DNA of 64,000 bases from Desulfuromonas sp. TF. Its GTDB lineage: Bacteria > Desulfobacterota > Desulfuromonadia > Desulfuromonadales > ATBO01. The stretch covers positions 185,369 through 249,368 of the forward strand of contig NZ_KI421426.1 of the NCBI RefSeq assembly GCF_000472285.1, in the 5' to 3' direction. Positions 21,031-28,580 of the stretch are shown in pieces (within the stretch, counting starts at the first letter, position 1; every line of letters starts with the position of its first letter). The notes below the pieces were generated by a model. The model was not told the origin of the DNA and made no database searches. It saw only the letters and a list, made by a program, of their open reading frames with translations. Made by a program: the position numbers and the translations under genes.

Positions 21031-21870
21031 ATGGCAAGCAGACGATGGAAACTTTTACGAGCGATCAAAGGGTCTGTCGCGGCACTGACCGTAGCGGCCG
21101 CCTTGCTGCTCTGGAACGGGACGGCGTCGGCCCAGGAGGCAGCGCCCGCTGCCGCCGGGGAAGAACAGGGCGGAGAGGAGATGGAGATCCTGATGAACAT
21201 GGCCCGTTTTCTCGGTCAGGCACAGAGCTTCAGCGTAAGCGTGCGCAGCGGCTACGATGCCATCCAGGAAGACGGGGAGCGGATCGAGTTCGGCGAGAAG
21301 CGCCGGGTCCTGCTCCAGCGCCCCGACCGGATGCGCGTCGAGGTGGAGTTCAGTGACGGCGAGCAGGGAATGGTGCTGTTCGACGGAAAGACAATCACGG
21401 CCTTCAAGGCCGATGACAACGTCTACGCCACAGTGGAGAAACCCGGGACGGTGGACGGCGCGCTGGTCTACCTGGTTCGGGACCTGCAGATGACGATCCC
21501 TCTCGCCCGGATGTTCCACACCGGTCTGCCGCAGCAGTTAGAAAAGTTGATCCAATCGGTCGATTACGTGGAGACGGACGCCCTCTTCAACGTACCCGTC
21601 GACCATCTGGCCGTCCGCACCGCCGAGGTCGACTGCCAGTTCTGGATCACCCAGGGCGCGCAGCCGCTGCCGCGACGAGTCGTCATCACCTACAAGGAGA
21701 TCCCGGGTGAGCCTCAGTTCTGGGCCGAGTTCTCCGACTGGAACCTGGCCCCCGAAGCCGCCGCCGACCGCTTCGTCTTCACCCCGCCGGCCGGGGCGGA
21801 GAAAGTCCCCTTCATCATTCCGGCCCGAATCGGAAGTCAGGCCCCGCCCAGGGAAGGAGGCGAAAAATGA
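21031..21870 (+). CDS. Exported DUF2092-type protein
   Basis: 279 residues from ATG 21031, which has GGAGGAGACG before it. The signal peptide is clear (SVAALTVAAALLLWNGTASAQ). The mature part is beta-rich and resembles the DUF2092 family, periplasmic proteins with a LolA/LolB-like half-barrel (MRVEVEFSDGEQGMVLFDG, MTIPLARMFHTG). That suggests binding of a lipid or hydrophobic ligand, but no function is known. Its stop overlaps the next gene (ATGA). It has no evident link to glycolysis beyond position. Confidence 0.75.
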   Translation: MASRRWKLLRAIKGSVAALTVAAALLLWNGTASAQEAAPAAAGEEQGGEEMEILMNMARFLGQAQSFSVSVRSGYDAIQEDGERIEFGEKRRVLLQRPDRMRVEVEFSDGEQGMVLFDGKTITAFKADDNVYATVEKPGTVDGALVYLVRDLQMTIPLARMFHTGLPQQLEKLIQSVDYVETDALFNVPVDHLAVRTAEVDCQFWITQGAQPLPRRVVITYKEIPGEPQFWAEFSDWNLAPEAAADRFVFTPPAGAEKVPFIIPARIGSQAPPREGGEK

Positions 21871-22586
21871 CCCTCAGGACGTCATCGGCCATACTGTCGA
21901 TTTTCGTGATTTTCTTGTTCCTGCTCTCCCTCCCCGGCATTGTCGACGCCCGCGGCGGCGGCAGAGGGGGGGGCGGCGGCTTTAGAGGCGGCGGGGGCGC
22001 AAGAGGCGGCGGCGGGTTCACCCGCAGCAGCCCGGCCAGAGGCGGCGGGTTCTCCTCCCGCTCCGTTTCCCAGCGTCCGGCGCAACCTTCCCGCCAGCCG
22101 TCAATGCAGCAGCGGCCCGGAGCCGGTGCCGGAACGCGGCCGGAACGGCCATCCACCGGACAGGTGGGTGCAGCGCAGCGCCCGGCGCAGCGGCCTGAGG
22201 GGGCCGGAGACCGGCAGGGTCAGCGGCAGGAAGACAGGGGCGACCGTCAGCAGGATCGTCTGGACCAGCGCGACCAGGCCCGCGAGGACTGGCAGAGCCA
22301 TGCCGACCAGGCCCGCGAGGACCGGCAGGACTGGGCCGAAGACGAATACTGGGACGATCACTGGCACGGCCATTATGACGATGATTTCGCGGCCGGTGTC
22401 GTGGTCGGCGCGACGGTGGGCGCGGCGACGGCCGCAGCAGTAAGTTCGAACTACGTGACCACACTGCCCTGCTCCACTTCGGTGGTGATTGTCAACGGCA
22501 CCCACTACTACAACTGCAGCGGCACCTGGTACAGCCGCGGCTACTCGAGCGGCAGCGTAGTCTACATCGTCACCGAAGCGCCTTGA
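21867..22586 (+). CDS. Glycine-rich exported protein, partner of the DUF2092 gene
   Basis: 239 residues, start overlapping the previous stop by four bases. After a signal peptide (cleavage near GIVDARGG) comes a disordered Gly/Arg/Phe stretch (about 30-60) with repeated RGGGG, then Q/R-rich helix with the repeat QAREDWQSHADQAREDRQD (about 130-155), a short hydrophobic AAGVVVGATVGAATAAAVSS and a C-terminal cysteine-containing domain (LPCSTSVVIVNGTHYYNCSG). The last part looks like a small compact beta domain with a disulfide. The family is known in pairs with DUF2092 proteins as far as I remember; the function is open. Confidence 0.65.
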   Translation: MTLRTSSAILSIFVIFLFLLSLPGIVDARGGGRGGGGGFRGGGGARGGGGFTRSSPARGGGFSSRSVSQRPAQPSRQPSMQQRPGAGAGTRPERPSTGQVGAAQRPAQRPEGAGDRQGQRQEDRGDRQQDRLDQRDQAREDWQSHADQAREDRQDWAEDEYWDDHWHGHYDDDFAAGVVVGATVGAATAAAVSSNYVTTLPCSTSVVIVNGTHYYNCSGTWYSRGYSSGSVVYIVTEAP

Positions 22587-22696
22587 TGAGACCCTGTAGA
22601 GGCATGCAATTTATCTCCCCCCTTGACGGAAGGGAGAAAGATCGGATCGTTACGTATGCGGACGTTGGTGAAGAAGGACACCTGAAAGGCGTACTT

Positions 22697-23053
22697 ATGG
22701 GAGCGACCATTCAACGCGAAGAAAGCGGCATCTGGATCATTCGTATTTCCGGAGCCCTGCTCAAGGAAGAGCTGGACGCCGTTCAGGCCGCCTGCATAGG
22801 GGGCATGGGACAGGATAAGGCCAGGGTGCTGGTCATGGTCGAAGAGGACTTTCGCGGATGGTTGGGGGGTGAGGTCTGGCACGACACGACCTTTCTCGTG
22901 GAGCACGGCGACAGGATCGGGAAAATCGCCATCGTCGGCGAACCCCAATGGGAAACCTCGATATTGATGTTCACCGGCGCCGGTTTGCGGCCCACCCAGG
23001 TCAAGTATTTTACCCGGAACCGGCTCGCCGAAGCCCGGGCCTGGGTGGAGTGA
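22697..23053 (+). CDS. STAS/SpoIIAA-like domain protein
   Basis: 118 residues from ATG 22697, preceded by AAAGG; an upstream start at 22583 would add an unlikely leader. The sequence (WIIRISGALLKEELDAV, VLVMVEEDFRGW, IAIVGEPQWE, FTRNRLAEARAWV) matches the SpoIIAA-like (DUF3478) family, a single alpha/beta STAS fold with four strands and helices. Some relatives bind lipids or nucleotides, but the role is unknown. It is 69 bases before ppk2. Confidence 0.75.
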   Translation: MGATIQREESGIWIIRISGALLKEELDAVQAACIGGMGQDKARVLVMVEEDFRGWLGGEVWHDTTFLVEHGDRIGKIAIVGEPQWETSILMFTGAGLRPTQVKYFTRNRLAEARAWVE

Positions 23054-23121
23054 GGAACAGCAGGTGACCGGGCAAGGAGTGGACAATCCAGAGTGGGGCC
23101 GAGAGGGAAAGGAGCAAGCCG

Positions 23122-23952
23122 ATGAGCGCTGCCAGGAAGAACAGGAAAAAAGACAAAAAGAGCAGCGGGGAACCCGACAGGAAGCTGACGAGAAAAAAAT
23201 ATGAGAAGGAACTTGCCGGCCTCCACGTGGAACTGGTCAAACTTCAGGAGTGGGTCAAGGAGAAGGGGCTCAAGGTCTGCATCGTTTTCGAGGGACGCGA
23301 CGGTGCCGGCAAGGGGGGGACCATCAAGGCGATCACCGAGCGGGTCAGCCCGCGGACATTCCGCGTGATGGCCCTCCCCACGCCGACGGAGCGCGAGAAG
23401 TCCCAGATGTACGGGCAGCGCTACATCCCGCATTTTCCGGCGGCCGGAGAGGTGGTGATCTTCGACCGCAGCTGGTACAACCGGGCGGGGGTCGAGCGGG
23501 TGATGGGTTTTTGTACCGAGGAGCAGGCTAAGCGTTTTCTGGAAGTCGTGCCGGGATTCGAGAAGCTGATGATCGAGTCGGGCATCATCCTCCTCAAGTA
23601 CTGGCTCGAGGTCAGCCCGGAGGAGCAGACCCGCCGGCTGGAGGGGCGCATCGACGACGGCCGCAAGATCTGGAAGCTCTCGCCGATGGACATCAAGTCC
23701 TATACACGCTGGGATGACTACACCCGCGCCCGCGACGAGATGTTCACGGCGAGCGACACCCCCTGGGCGCCCTGGTTCGTGGCGAAGTCGGACGACAAAA
23801 AGCGCGCGCGCCTGAACATCATCAGTCATCTGCTCAGCAAAATCCCCTACGAGGATTTGCCGCGAGAAAAAGTGAAGCTGCCGGATCGGAAGAAAATTGG
23901 CAAGTACAAGTCCTCCGACTACCCGTTCAAGTACATCACGGAGATCTTCTAA
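23122..23952 (+). CDS. ppk2: Polyphosphate kinase 2
   Basis: 276 residues of the PPK2 family, class I by length and single domain. The P-loop is FEGRDGAGKGG (about 57-67), the lid segment TERVSPRTFRVMALPTPTE follows, and FDRSWYNRAGVERVMGF is the Walker B and lid region. It transfers phosphate between polyphosphate and nucleotides, commonly ADP or GDP to the triphosphate. The lysine-rich N-terminus (about 1-25) may be flexible. Inside a glycolysis cluster it could supply ATP for phosphofructokinase or drain excess ATP into polyphosphate. Confidence 0.93.
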   Translation: MSAARKNRKKDKKSSGEPDRKLTRKKYEKELAGLHVELVKLQEWVKEKGLKVCIVFEGRDGAGKGGTIKAITERVSPRTFRVMALPTPTEREKSQMYGQRYIPHFPAAGEVVIFDRSWYNRAGVERVMGFCTEEQAKRFLEVVPGFEKLMIESGIILLKYWLEVSPEEQTRRLEGRIDDGRKIWKLSPMDIKSYTRWDDYTRARDEMFTASDTPWAPWFVAKSDDKKRARLNIISHLLSKIPYEDLPREKVKLPDRKKIGKYKSSDYPFKYITEIF

Positions 23953-23975
23953 ACCCTAACAAATGGAGGTGCCCG

Positions 23976-24398
23976 ATGAAATGGTTCGCGTTCTTGTCGG
24001 TTATGTTTCTGTCGTTCACGACCGGTCCCGTTTTCGCCGCGGACCCGCCGAAGGAGACGCAGGAGGCCGTCGGCACCTTCCTCGAGGGGTGCGAGAAGGA
24101 ACTGACCACCTGGTGCAAGGAGGTCACCCCGGGCGAGGGCCGGATTCTAGCCTGCCTCTACGCTTACCAGGACAAGCTCTCCCCTCGCTGCGAGTATGCG
24201 CTCTACGACGCGGCGGCGCAGCTTGAGCGGGCCCTCAGCGCCCTGTCCTACACGGTCAACGAATGCCGGGACGATCTCGAGAGCTACTGCGCCGAGGTCA
24301 AACCCGGCGAGGGGCGGCTGCTCGACTGTCTGCGGGAGAACGAGGCGAAGGTCAGCTCCCGCTGCAAGACCGCACTGAAGGACGTAGGGTTGAAATAA
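23976..24398 (+). CDS. Exported cysteine-rich-repeat (GLG1-like) protein
   Basis: 140 residues with a signal peptide (cleavage near PVFAADPP). The mature part has two units with the pattern C-x6-C-x3-V-x2-G-E-G-R-(I/L)-L-x-C-L, followed by a later cysteine: EKELTTWCKEVTPGEGRI and DDLESYCAEVKPGEGRLL. This is the cysteine-rich repeat first seen in Golgi glycoprotein 1, also common in small proteobacterial periplasmic proteins. All cysteines should be in disulfides. No function is known. It sits between ppk2 and pfk. Confidence 0.8.
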   Translation: MKWFAFLSVMFLSFTTGPVFAADPPKETQEAVGTFLEGCEKELTTWCKEVTPGEGRILACLYAYQDKLSPRCEYALYDAAAQLERALSALSYTVNECRDDLESYCAEVKPGEGRLLDCLRENEAKVSSRCKTALKDVGLK

Positions 24399-24446
24399 TC
24401 TCGAGACCCTCCGCAATACAGGAGACCCGCGTCCAAGGGAGGCACC

Positions 24447-25733
24447 ATGAATGCTCAACTGGATTTTACCATCGAGCGGCTCGGCGAGTGCCGCTTCCCG
24501 TCACCGATGCAGGGGGTGCGGTTCACCTTGGACAGCGAGCGGATCATGTACCACTCCCGCTTCGATGAGATCGAGGGATGTATCGGCGACGGAGGGGAAC
24601 CTCCAACGCTGGAGCTGGCCGGACCGCGCGAACGGATCTTCTTCGAGCCGGCGAAGACCGCCTGCGGCATCGTCACCTGCGGCGGCCTCTGCCCCGGGAT
24701 CAACGATGTGATCCGCGCCGTCACCCTCAGCCTGCACCACCACTACGGCGTGCGCAAGGTCTACGGGTTCCGGTACGGATACGAGGGGCTGGTGAAGCGT
24801 CTCGGGCACACCCCCCTGGATCTGACCCCCGAAGCGGTGGGGCACATCGGAGAGCTGGGAGGGACGATCCTCGCCTCATCCCGGGGGCCCCAGAAGCCGG
24901 CCGAGATGGTCGACAACCTGGAGGAGCTTGGAATCGGCGTGCTCTTCACGGTGGGGGGGGACGGGACGCTGAAGGGGGCCGGCGCCCTGGCGGCGGAGGC
25001 CCGCCGCCGGGGACTTCCCCTCAGCATCATCGGAATTCCCAAGACGATCGACAACGACATCTCCTTTGTCCAGAAGACCTTCGGCTTCGAAACCGCCGTG
25101 ACCGAGGCCCACCGGGCCATCTATGCGGCCCACGTCGAGGCCGGCGGCGCCCGCAACGGGATCGGCCTGGTGAAGCTGATGGGGCGTGACTCGGGATTCA
25201 TCGCCGCCTTCGCCTCCCTGATCGACAGCCAGGTCAACTTCTGCCTGATCCCGGAGGCCCCCTTTTCCCTGGCCGGCTTTCTGGGAGCCCTGCAGCGGCG
25301 CCTGGAGTCGCGCGGCCACGCCGTTGTCGTGGTGGCGGAGGGGGCGGGACAGGAGCTGCTGGCGGCCACGGCGGAGCGCGATACTTCGGGGAACATCAAG
25401 TTCGGCGACATCGGCACCTTTCTGCGCGACGCCATCAAGTGGCACTTCGCCGCCCGCAGCATGGAGGTGACCCTCAAGTATATCGATCCGAGCTACATCA
25501 TCCGCAGCCAGCCGGCCAACACCCACGACTCGGCCCTCTGCCTGCTCCTGGGGCACAGCGCCGTGCATGCGGGGATGGCCGGGCGGACCAACATGGTGGT
25601 CGGCTTCTGGAACCACCAGTTCACCCACGTGCCGATCACCCTGGCCACCAGCGCCCGGAAGAAGATCGACCCGGAGGGGTGGTTGTGGAGCAGCGTGCTC
25701 GCCTCCACCGGCCAGCCCCGGGAGATGCTGTAA
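24447..25733 (+). CDS. pfk: 6-phosphofructokinase, ATP-type with GGDGT/PKTIDND
   Basis: 428 residues of the PFK family (about 100 longer than E. coli PfkA). The active site contains CGGLCPGINDVIR (about 78-90), GGDGT (170-174), IPKTIDNDI (about 197-205) and GRDSGF. Glycine at the second diagnostic position (GGDG, not GGDD) predicts ATP use, while the lysine in PKTIDND is shared with PPi enzymes; the same mix occurs in trypanosomal and plant ATP-PFKs, which also have a long N-terminal domain. It phosphorylates fructose-6-phosphate. The gene is followed by ackA after 20 bases. Confidence 0.92.
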   Translation: MNAQLDFTIERLGECRFPSPMQGVRFTLDSERIMYHSRFDEIEGCIGDGGEPPTLELAGPRERIFFEPAKTACGIVTCGGLCPGINDVIRAVTLSLHHHYGVRKVYGFRYGYEGLVKRLGHTPLDLTPEAVGHIGELGGTILASSRGPQKPAEMVDNLEELGIGVLFTVGGDGTLKGAGALAAEARRRGLPLSIIGIPKTIDNDISFVQKTFGFETAVTEAHRAIYAAHVEAGGARNGIGLVKLMGRDSGFIAAFASLIDSQVNFCLIPEAPFSLAGFLGALQRRLESRGHAVVVVAEGAGQELLAATAERDTSGNIKFGDIGTFLRDAIKWHFAARSMEVTLKYIDPSYIIRSQPANTHDSALCLLLGHSAVHAGMAGRTNMVVGFWNHQFTHVPITLATSARKKIDPEGWLWSSVLASTGQPREML

Positions 25734-25753
25734 TAAGAAGGGAAAGGGAGCTC

Positions 25754-26986
25754 ATGGAAAGGAAATGCGCGGTCATCAATTGCGGCAGCTCATCGATCAA
25801 GATGGAGGTGTTCACTGTCCCGGAGCTCGAGTCGATTGCCGATGCGCTGGTGGAGAGGATCGGCACCACTGAAAGCCGGCTGCGCCAGCGCCGGACAAGG
25901 GAAGACGGCAGCCGCCGGGAAGAAATCCACAGCCGGCCGCTGGCGGATCACCAGGCGGGGTTCGAGTTCATTCTTGAGGTGAACGCCCGGGACCGCGTCA
26001 TCCGGGAGGAAGGGGAAGTGGCCGCTATCGCCCACCGGGTGGTGCACGGCGGGGACCGTTTCGCCGCCCCGACCCTGATCGACGACGGGGTGGTCGCCGC
26101 CATCCGCGACCTGATCCCCCTCGCCCCCCTCCACAACCCCTCCAATCTCCTCGGCATCGAGGCGGCACGCGGTCGTTTTCCGCAGGCGCCGCACGTGGCG
26201 GTCTTCGACACCGCCTTCCACCAGACCCTGCCCCCCCATGCATTCCGCTACGCCGTTCCCGACGAGTTGTACGAGCGGTACAGGGTGCGCCGCTACGGTT
26301 TTCACGGCTCATCCCACTCCTATGTGGCCAGGGAGGCGGCCCGGCACATGGAACGGGCGCCGGAAGAGGTCAATCTCATCACCCTGCACCTGGGGAACGG
26401 CGCCAGCGCCGCCGCCGTTGCCGGGGGGCGGAGCATCGACACCTCCATGGGGCTCACCCCCCTCGAGGGACTGGTGATGGGGACCCGCTGCGGCGATCTC
26501 GATCCCGCCCTCCATTTCTACCTGCTGAGGCAGACCGGTATGGCGCCGGCGGAGCTGGAGAAGCTGCTCAACTCGCAGAGCGGACTCAAGGGGATCTGCG
26601 GTGTGGCCGACATGCGGGAGATCCAGGACCGGTCGGCCTCGGGGGACGGGCCAGCCGCGCTGGCCCTGGAGATGTTCTGCTACCGGATCAAAAAGTACGT
26701 CGGCGCCTATGCCGCGGCCCTGGGGCGCGTCGATGCCCTGGTCTTCACGGGGGGGATCGGCGAGAACTCGGCTGTAGTCCGCCGGAAGACGTGCGCCGGG
26801 CTTGAGAACCTGGGGATCGCCCTCGACGAGACTCGGAACAAGGGAGTAGGCGGCACGATTACGACCGTCAGCCGGGAGGAAAGCCCGGTCGCTGTCCTCG
26901 TGGTCCCCACCGACGAGGAGCTGGAGATCGCCCGCCAGGCCATGTCCGTCATCGCCAACTCGACATGCACGCGCGAAATCCTGTAG
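25754..26986 (+). CDS. ackA: Acetate kinase
   Basis: 410 residues from ATG 25754 (GGAAAGGGAG upstream). The ASKHA fold motifs are there: INCGSSSIK at the start (catalytic Asn7 region), HRVVHGG, FDTAFHQT with the catalytic Asp, RYGFHGSSH, GTRCGDLDP with Arg, and FTGGIGENS. It makes ATP from acetyl phosphate. No phosphotransacetylase gene is in the window. The stop codon lies within a palindrome (26983-27011). Confidence 0.95.
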   Translation: MERKCAVINCGSSSIKMEVFTVPELESIADALVERIGTTESRLRQRRTREDGSRREEIHSRPLADHQAGFEFILEVNARDRVIREEGEVAAIAHRVVHGGDRFAAPTLIDDGVVAAIRDLIPLAPLHNPSNLLGIEAARGRFPQAPHVAVFDTAFHQTLPPHAFRYAVPDELYERYRVRRYGFHGSSHSYVAREAARHMERAPEEVNLITLHLGNGASAAAVAGGRSIDTSMGLTPLEGLVMGTRCGDLDPALHFYLLRQTGMAPAELEKLLNSQSGLKGICGVADMREIQDRSASGDGPAALALEMFCYRIKKYVGAYAAALGRVDALVFTGGIGENSAVVRRKTCAGLENLGIALDETRNKGVGGTITTVSREESPVAVLVVPTDEELEIARQAMSVIANSTCTREIL

Positions 26987-27011
26987 GGGGCGATTCATGA
27001 ATCGCCCCTAC
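26983..27011. repeat. Palindrome across the ackA/ndh junction
   Basis: GTAGGGG(G)CGATTCATGAATCGCCCCTAC is symmetric apart from one extra G. It includes the TAG of ackA and the ATG of the downstream gene. The sequence resembles the short GGGGCGATTCATGAATCGCCCC palindromes that occur between bacterial genes; here it both terminates one gene and begins another. Confidence 0.75.
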
Positions 27012-28346
27012 GATACGTCGTTGAAGAAGCATGAGGGCAACGCCGTCGAGCAGCATGAGGGTGACGCCCCCACTCCGGGTCGGCCCCGCGTGGTGATCGT
27101 CGGCGGCGGTTTCGCCGGGATCGCTGCGGCGAGGGAGCTGCGCTACGCACCGGCGCAGGTCGTGGTGGTGGACCGGGTCAACCACCATCTATTCCAGCCG
27201 CTCCTGTATCAGGTCGCCGGCTGCATGCTGGCCGACGGCGATATCGCCTCGCCGATCAGGGAGCTTCTCGCCTCCCAGGGGAACACGGTGGTGGCCCTTG
27301 CGGAAGTGATCGGACTCGATCCGGCCAAACGACAGATTTACCTCGACCTCTATCCGGAGCATCCCTTCGACTACGACTACCTGGTAGTGGCCGTGGGGGT
27401 GGAGACGAGCTATTTCGGACATGACGAATGGGCCCGCTTCGCTCCTGGAATGAAGACCCTCGAGGAAGGCATCGCGCTCCGTTCCCGCATCCTGGAGGCG
27501 TTCGAGCTGGCCGAGTTGCAGGAGGACCCCGGGGCGCTGCCGGAGTTGACCACCTTCGTCATCGTCGGCGGGGGGCCGACAGGGTGCGAGCTGGCCGGCT
27601 CCTTCAGCGAGATGTTCCGGGAAACCCTGGCCAGGGAGTTTCGCCGGTTCGACCCGGCCCGGGCGAGGGTGATTCTGGTGGAGGCGGGCCCCCGGCTTCT
27701 GCCCGCCTTCGCCCCGGAACTGGCGGAAAAAGCCCACCGGGAACTGGAGCGGATCGGGGTTGAAGTCTGGCTCAATTCGAGGGTTGAAAACATCGACGCC
27801 GATGGAGTTAACATCGGCGGCAAACGGGTTGCCAGCCGCAACGTCATATGGGCAGCCGGCGTGCAGGGTGCAGGCCTGTGCGGTCTGTTGAGGGGTGAGC
27901 GGGACCGGCAGGGACGGTTGGTGGTGGAGCCCGATCTGACCGTTCCGGGCTACCCGGAGATCTTTGTCGTCGGGGATGCGGCTTCGATCCGGCACGGGAC
28001 GGGAACCTTGCCGGGGGTGGCGCCGGTGGCGATCCAGAGCGGCCGTTACGCCGGCCAGGCGATATTGAGGCGGATGCAGGGCGGGCCGGCGCCGCCTCCC
28101 TTCGTCTATCACGACAAGGGGAACATGGCGACCATCGGCCGCACGTTCGCCATCATGGAGTCGAACAGGGTGCGGCTCAGCGGTCGCGCGGCCAAACTCG
28201 CCTGGGCCTTTCTCCACATCTGGTACCTGATGCAGAACGAGGACAAGCTGGTCGTCTTCACGAAATGGGCCTGGCACTACTTCACCCGCACTCGGGGGAC
28301 GCGGCTTATCGAGGGACGGACGATGCCGCCGACGAAGTCCGATTGA
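26997..28346 (+). CDS. ndh: Type II NADH dehydrogenase (NDH-2)
   Basis: 449 residues with two Rossmann motifs: FAD binding at VVIVGGGFAGIAAARELR (about 31-48) and NADH binding at FVIVGGGPTGCELAGSFSE (about 184-202), plus the late FAD contact VVGDAASI. It passes electrons from NADH to quinone without pumping protons, and is membrane-attached by its C-terminal helices. The start at 26997 uses the GGGGG of a palindrome as ribosome binding site and adds about 30 residues before the first strand; GTG or TTG codons further in are possible. In this island it would reoxidise NADH from GAPDH. Confidence 0.9.
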   Translation: MNRPYDTSLKKHEGNAVEQHEGDAPTPGRPRVVIVGGGFAGIAAARELRYAPAQVVVVDRVNHHLFQPLLYQVAGCMLADGDIASPIRELLASQGNTVVALAEVIGLDPAKRQIYLDLYPEHPFDYDYLVVAVGVETSYFGHDEWARFAPGMKTLEEGIALRSRILEAFELAELQEDPGALPELTTFVIVGGGPTGCELAGSFSEMFRETLAREFRRFDPARARVILVEAGPRLLPAFAPELAEKAHRELERIGVEVWLNSRVENIDADGVNIGGKRVASRNVIWAAGVQGAGLCGLLRGERDRQGRLVVEPDLTVPGYPEIFVVGDAASIRHGTGTLPGVAPVAIQSGRYAGQAILRRMQGGPAPPPFVYHDKGNMATIGRTFAIMESNRVRLSGRAAKLAWAFLHIWYLMQNEDKLVVFTKWAWHYFTRTRGTRLIEGRTMPPTKSD

Positions 28347-28377
28347 CACAACGGGGGAGGCAATCTCCGGATGGAAA

Positions 28378-28398
28378 CCGGCCGATGCCGGCGTTTTT
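28378..28398 (+). terminator. Rho-independent terminator after ndh
   Basis: CCGGC, four-base loop, GCCGG, then CGTTTTT. The stem is only 5 bp but GC-only and followed by five T residues, 31 bases after the ndh stop. Confidence 0.55.
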
Positions 28399-28409
28399 CC
28401 TCAGACCAG

Positions 28410-28566
28410 TGTCCTGTTTGGTTAGTCCATTCAGATAATTCTGAGGCATTTTGGTCGCTGGGAAGGCACGGCGACGCAGGCCTAGCCAAAGCTAAACCGA
28501 GGAGACGCAACGCAGCCAGCGGCCAAAAGGGCCAGAATTAATGGACGGAATTAACCAATCAGGACA
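28410..28566. repeat. Fold-back (MITE-like) element upstream of pyk
   Basis: A 157-base element with about 34-bp imperfect terminal inverted repeats (TGTCCTGTTTGGTTAGTCCA and, on the other end, the complement of TGTCCTGATTGGTTAATTCC). A second inner pair, TTTTGGTCGCTGG and CCAGCGGCCAAAA, completes a nearly full-length hairpin. Its right end stops a few bases before the ribosome binding site of pyruvate kinase, so any transcript reaching pyk must cross it. Confidence 0.75.
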
Positions 28567-28580
28567 CGAGGAGGTGTCAC

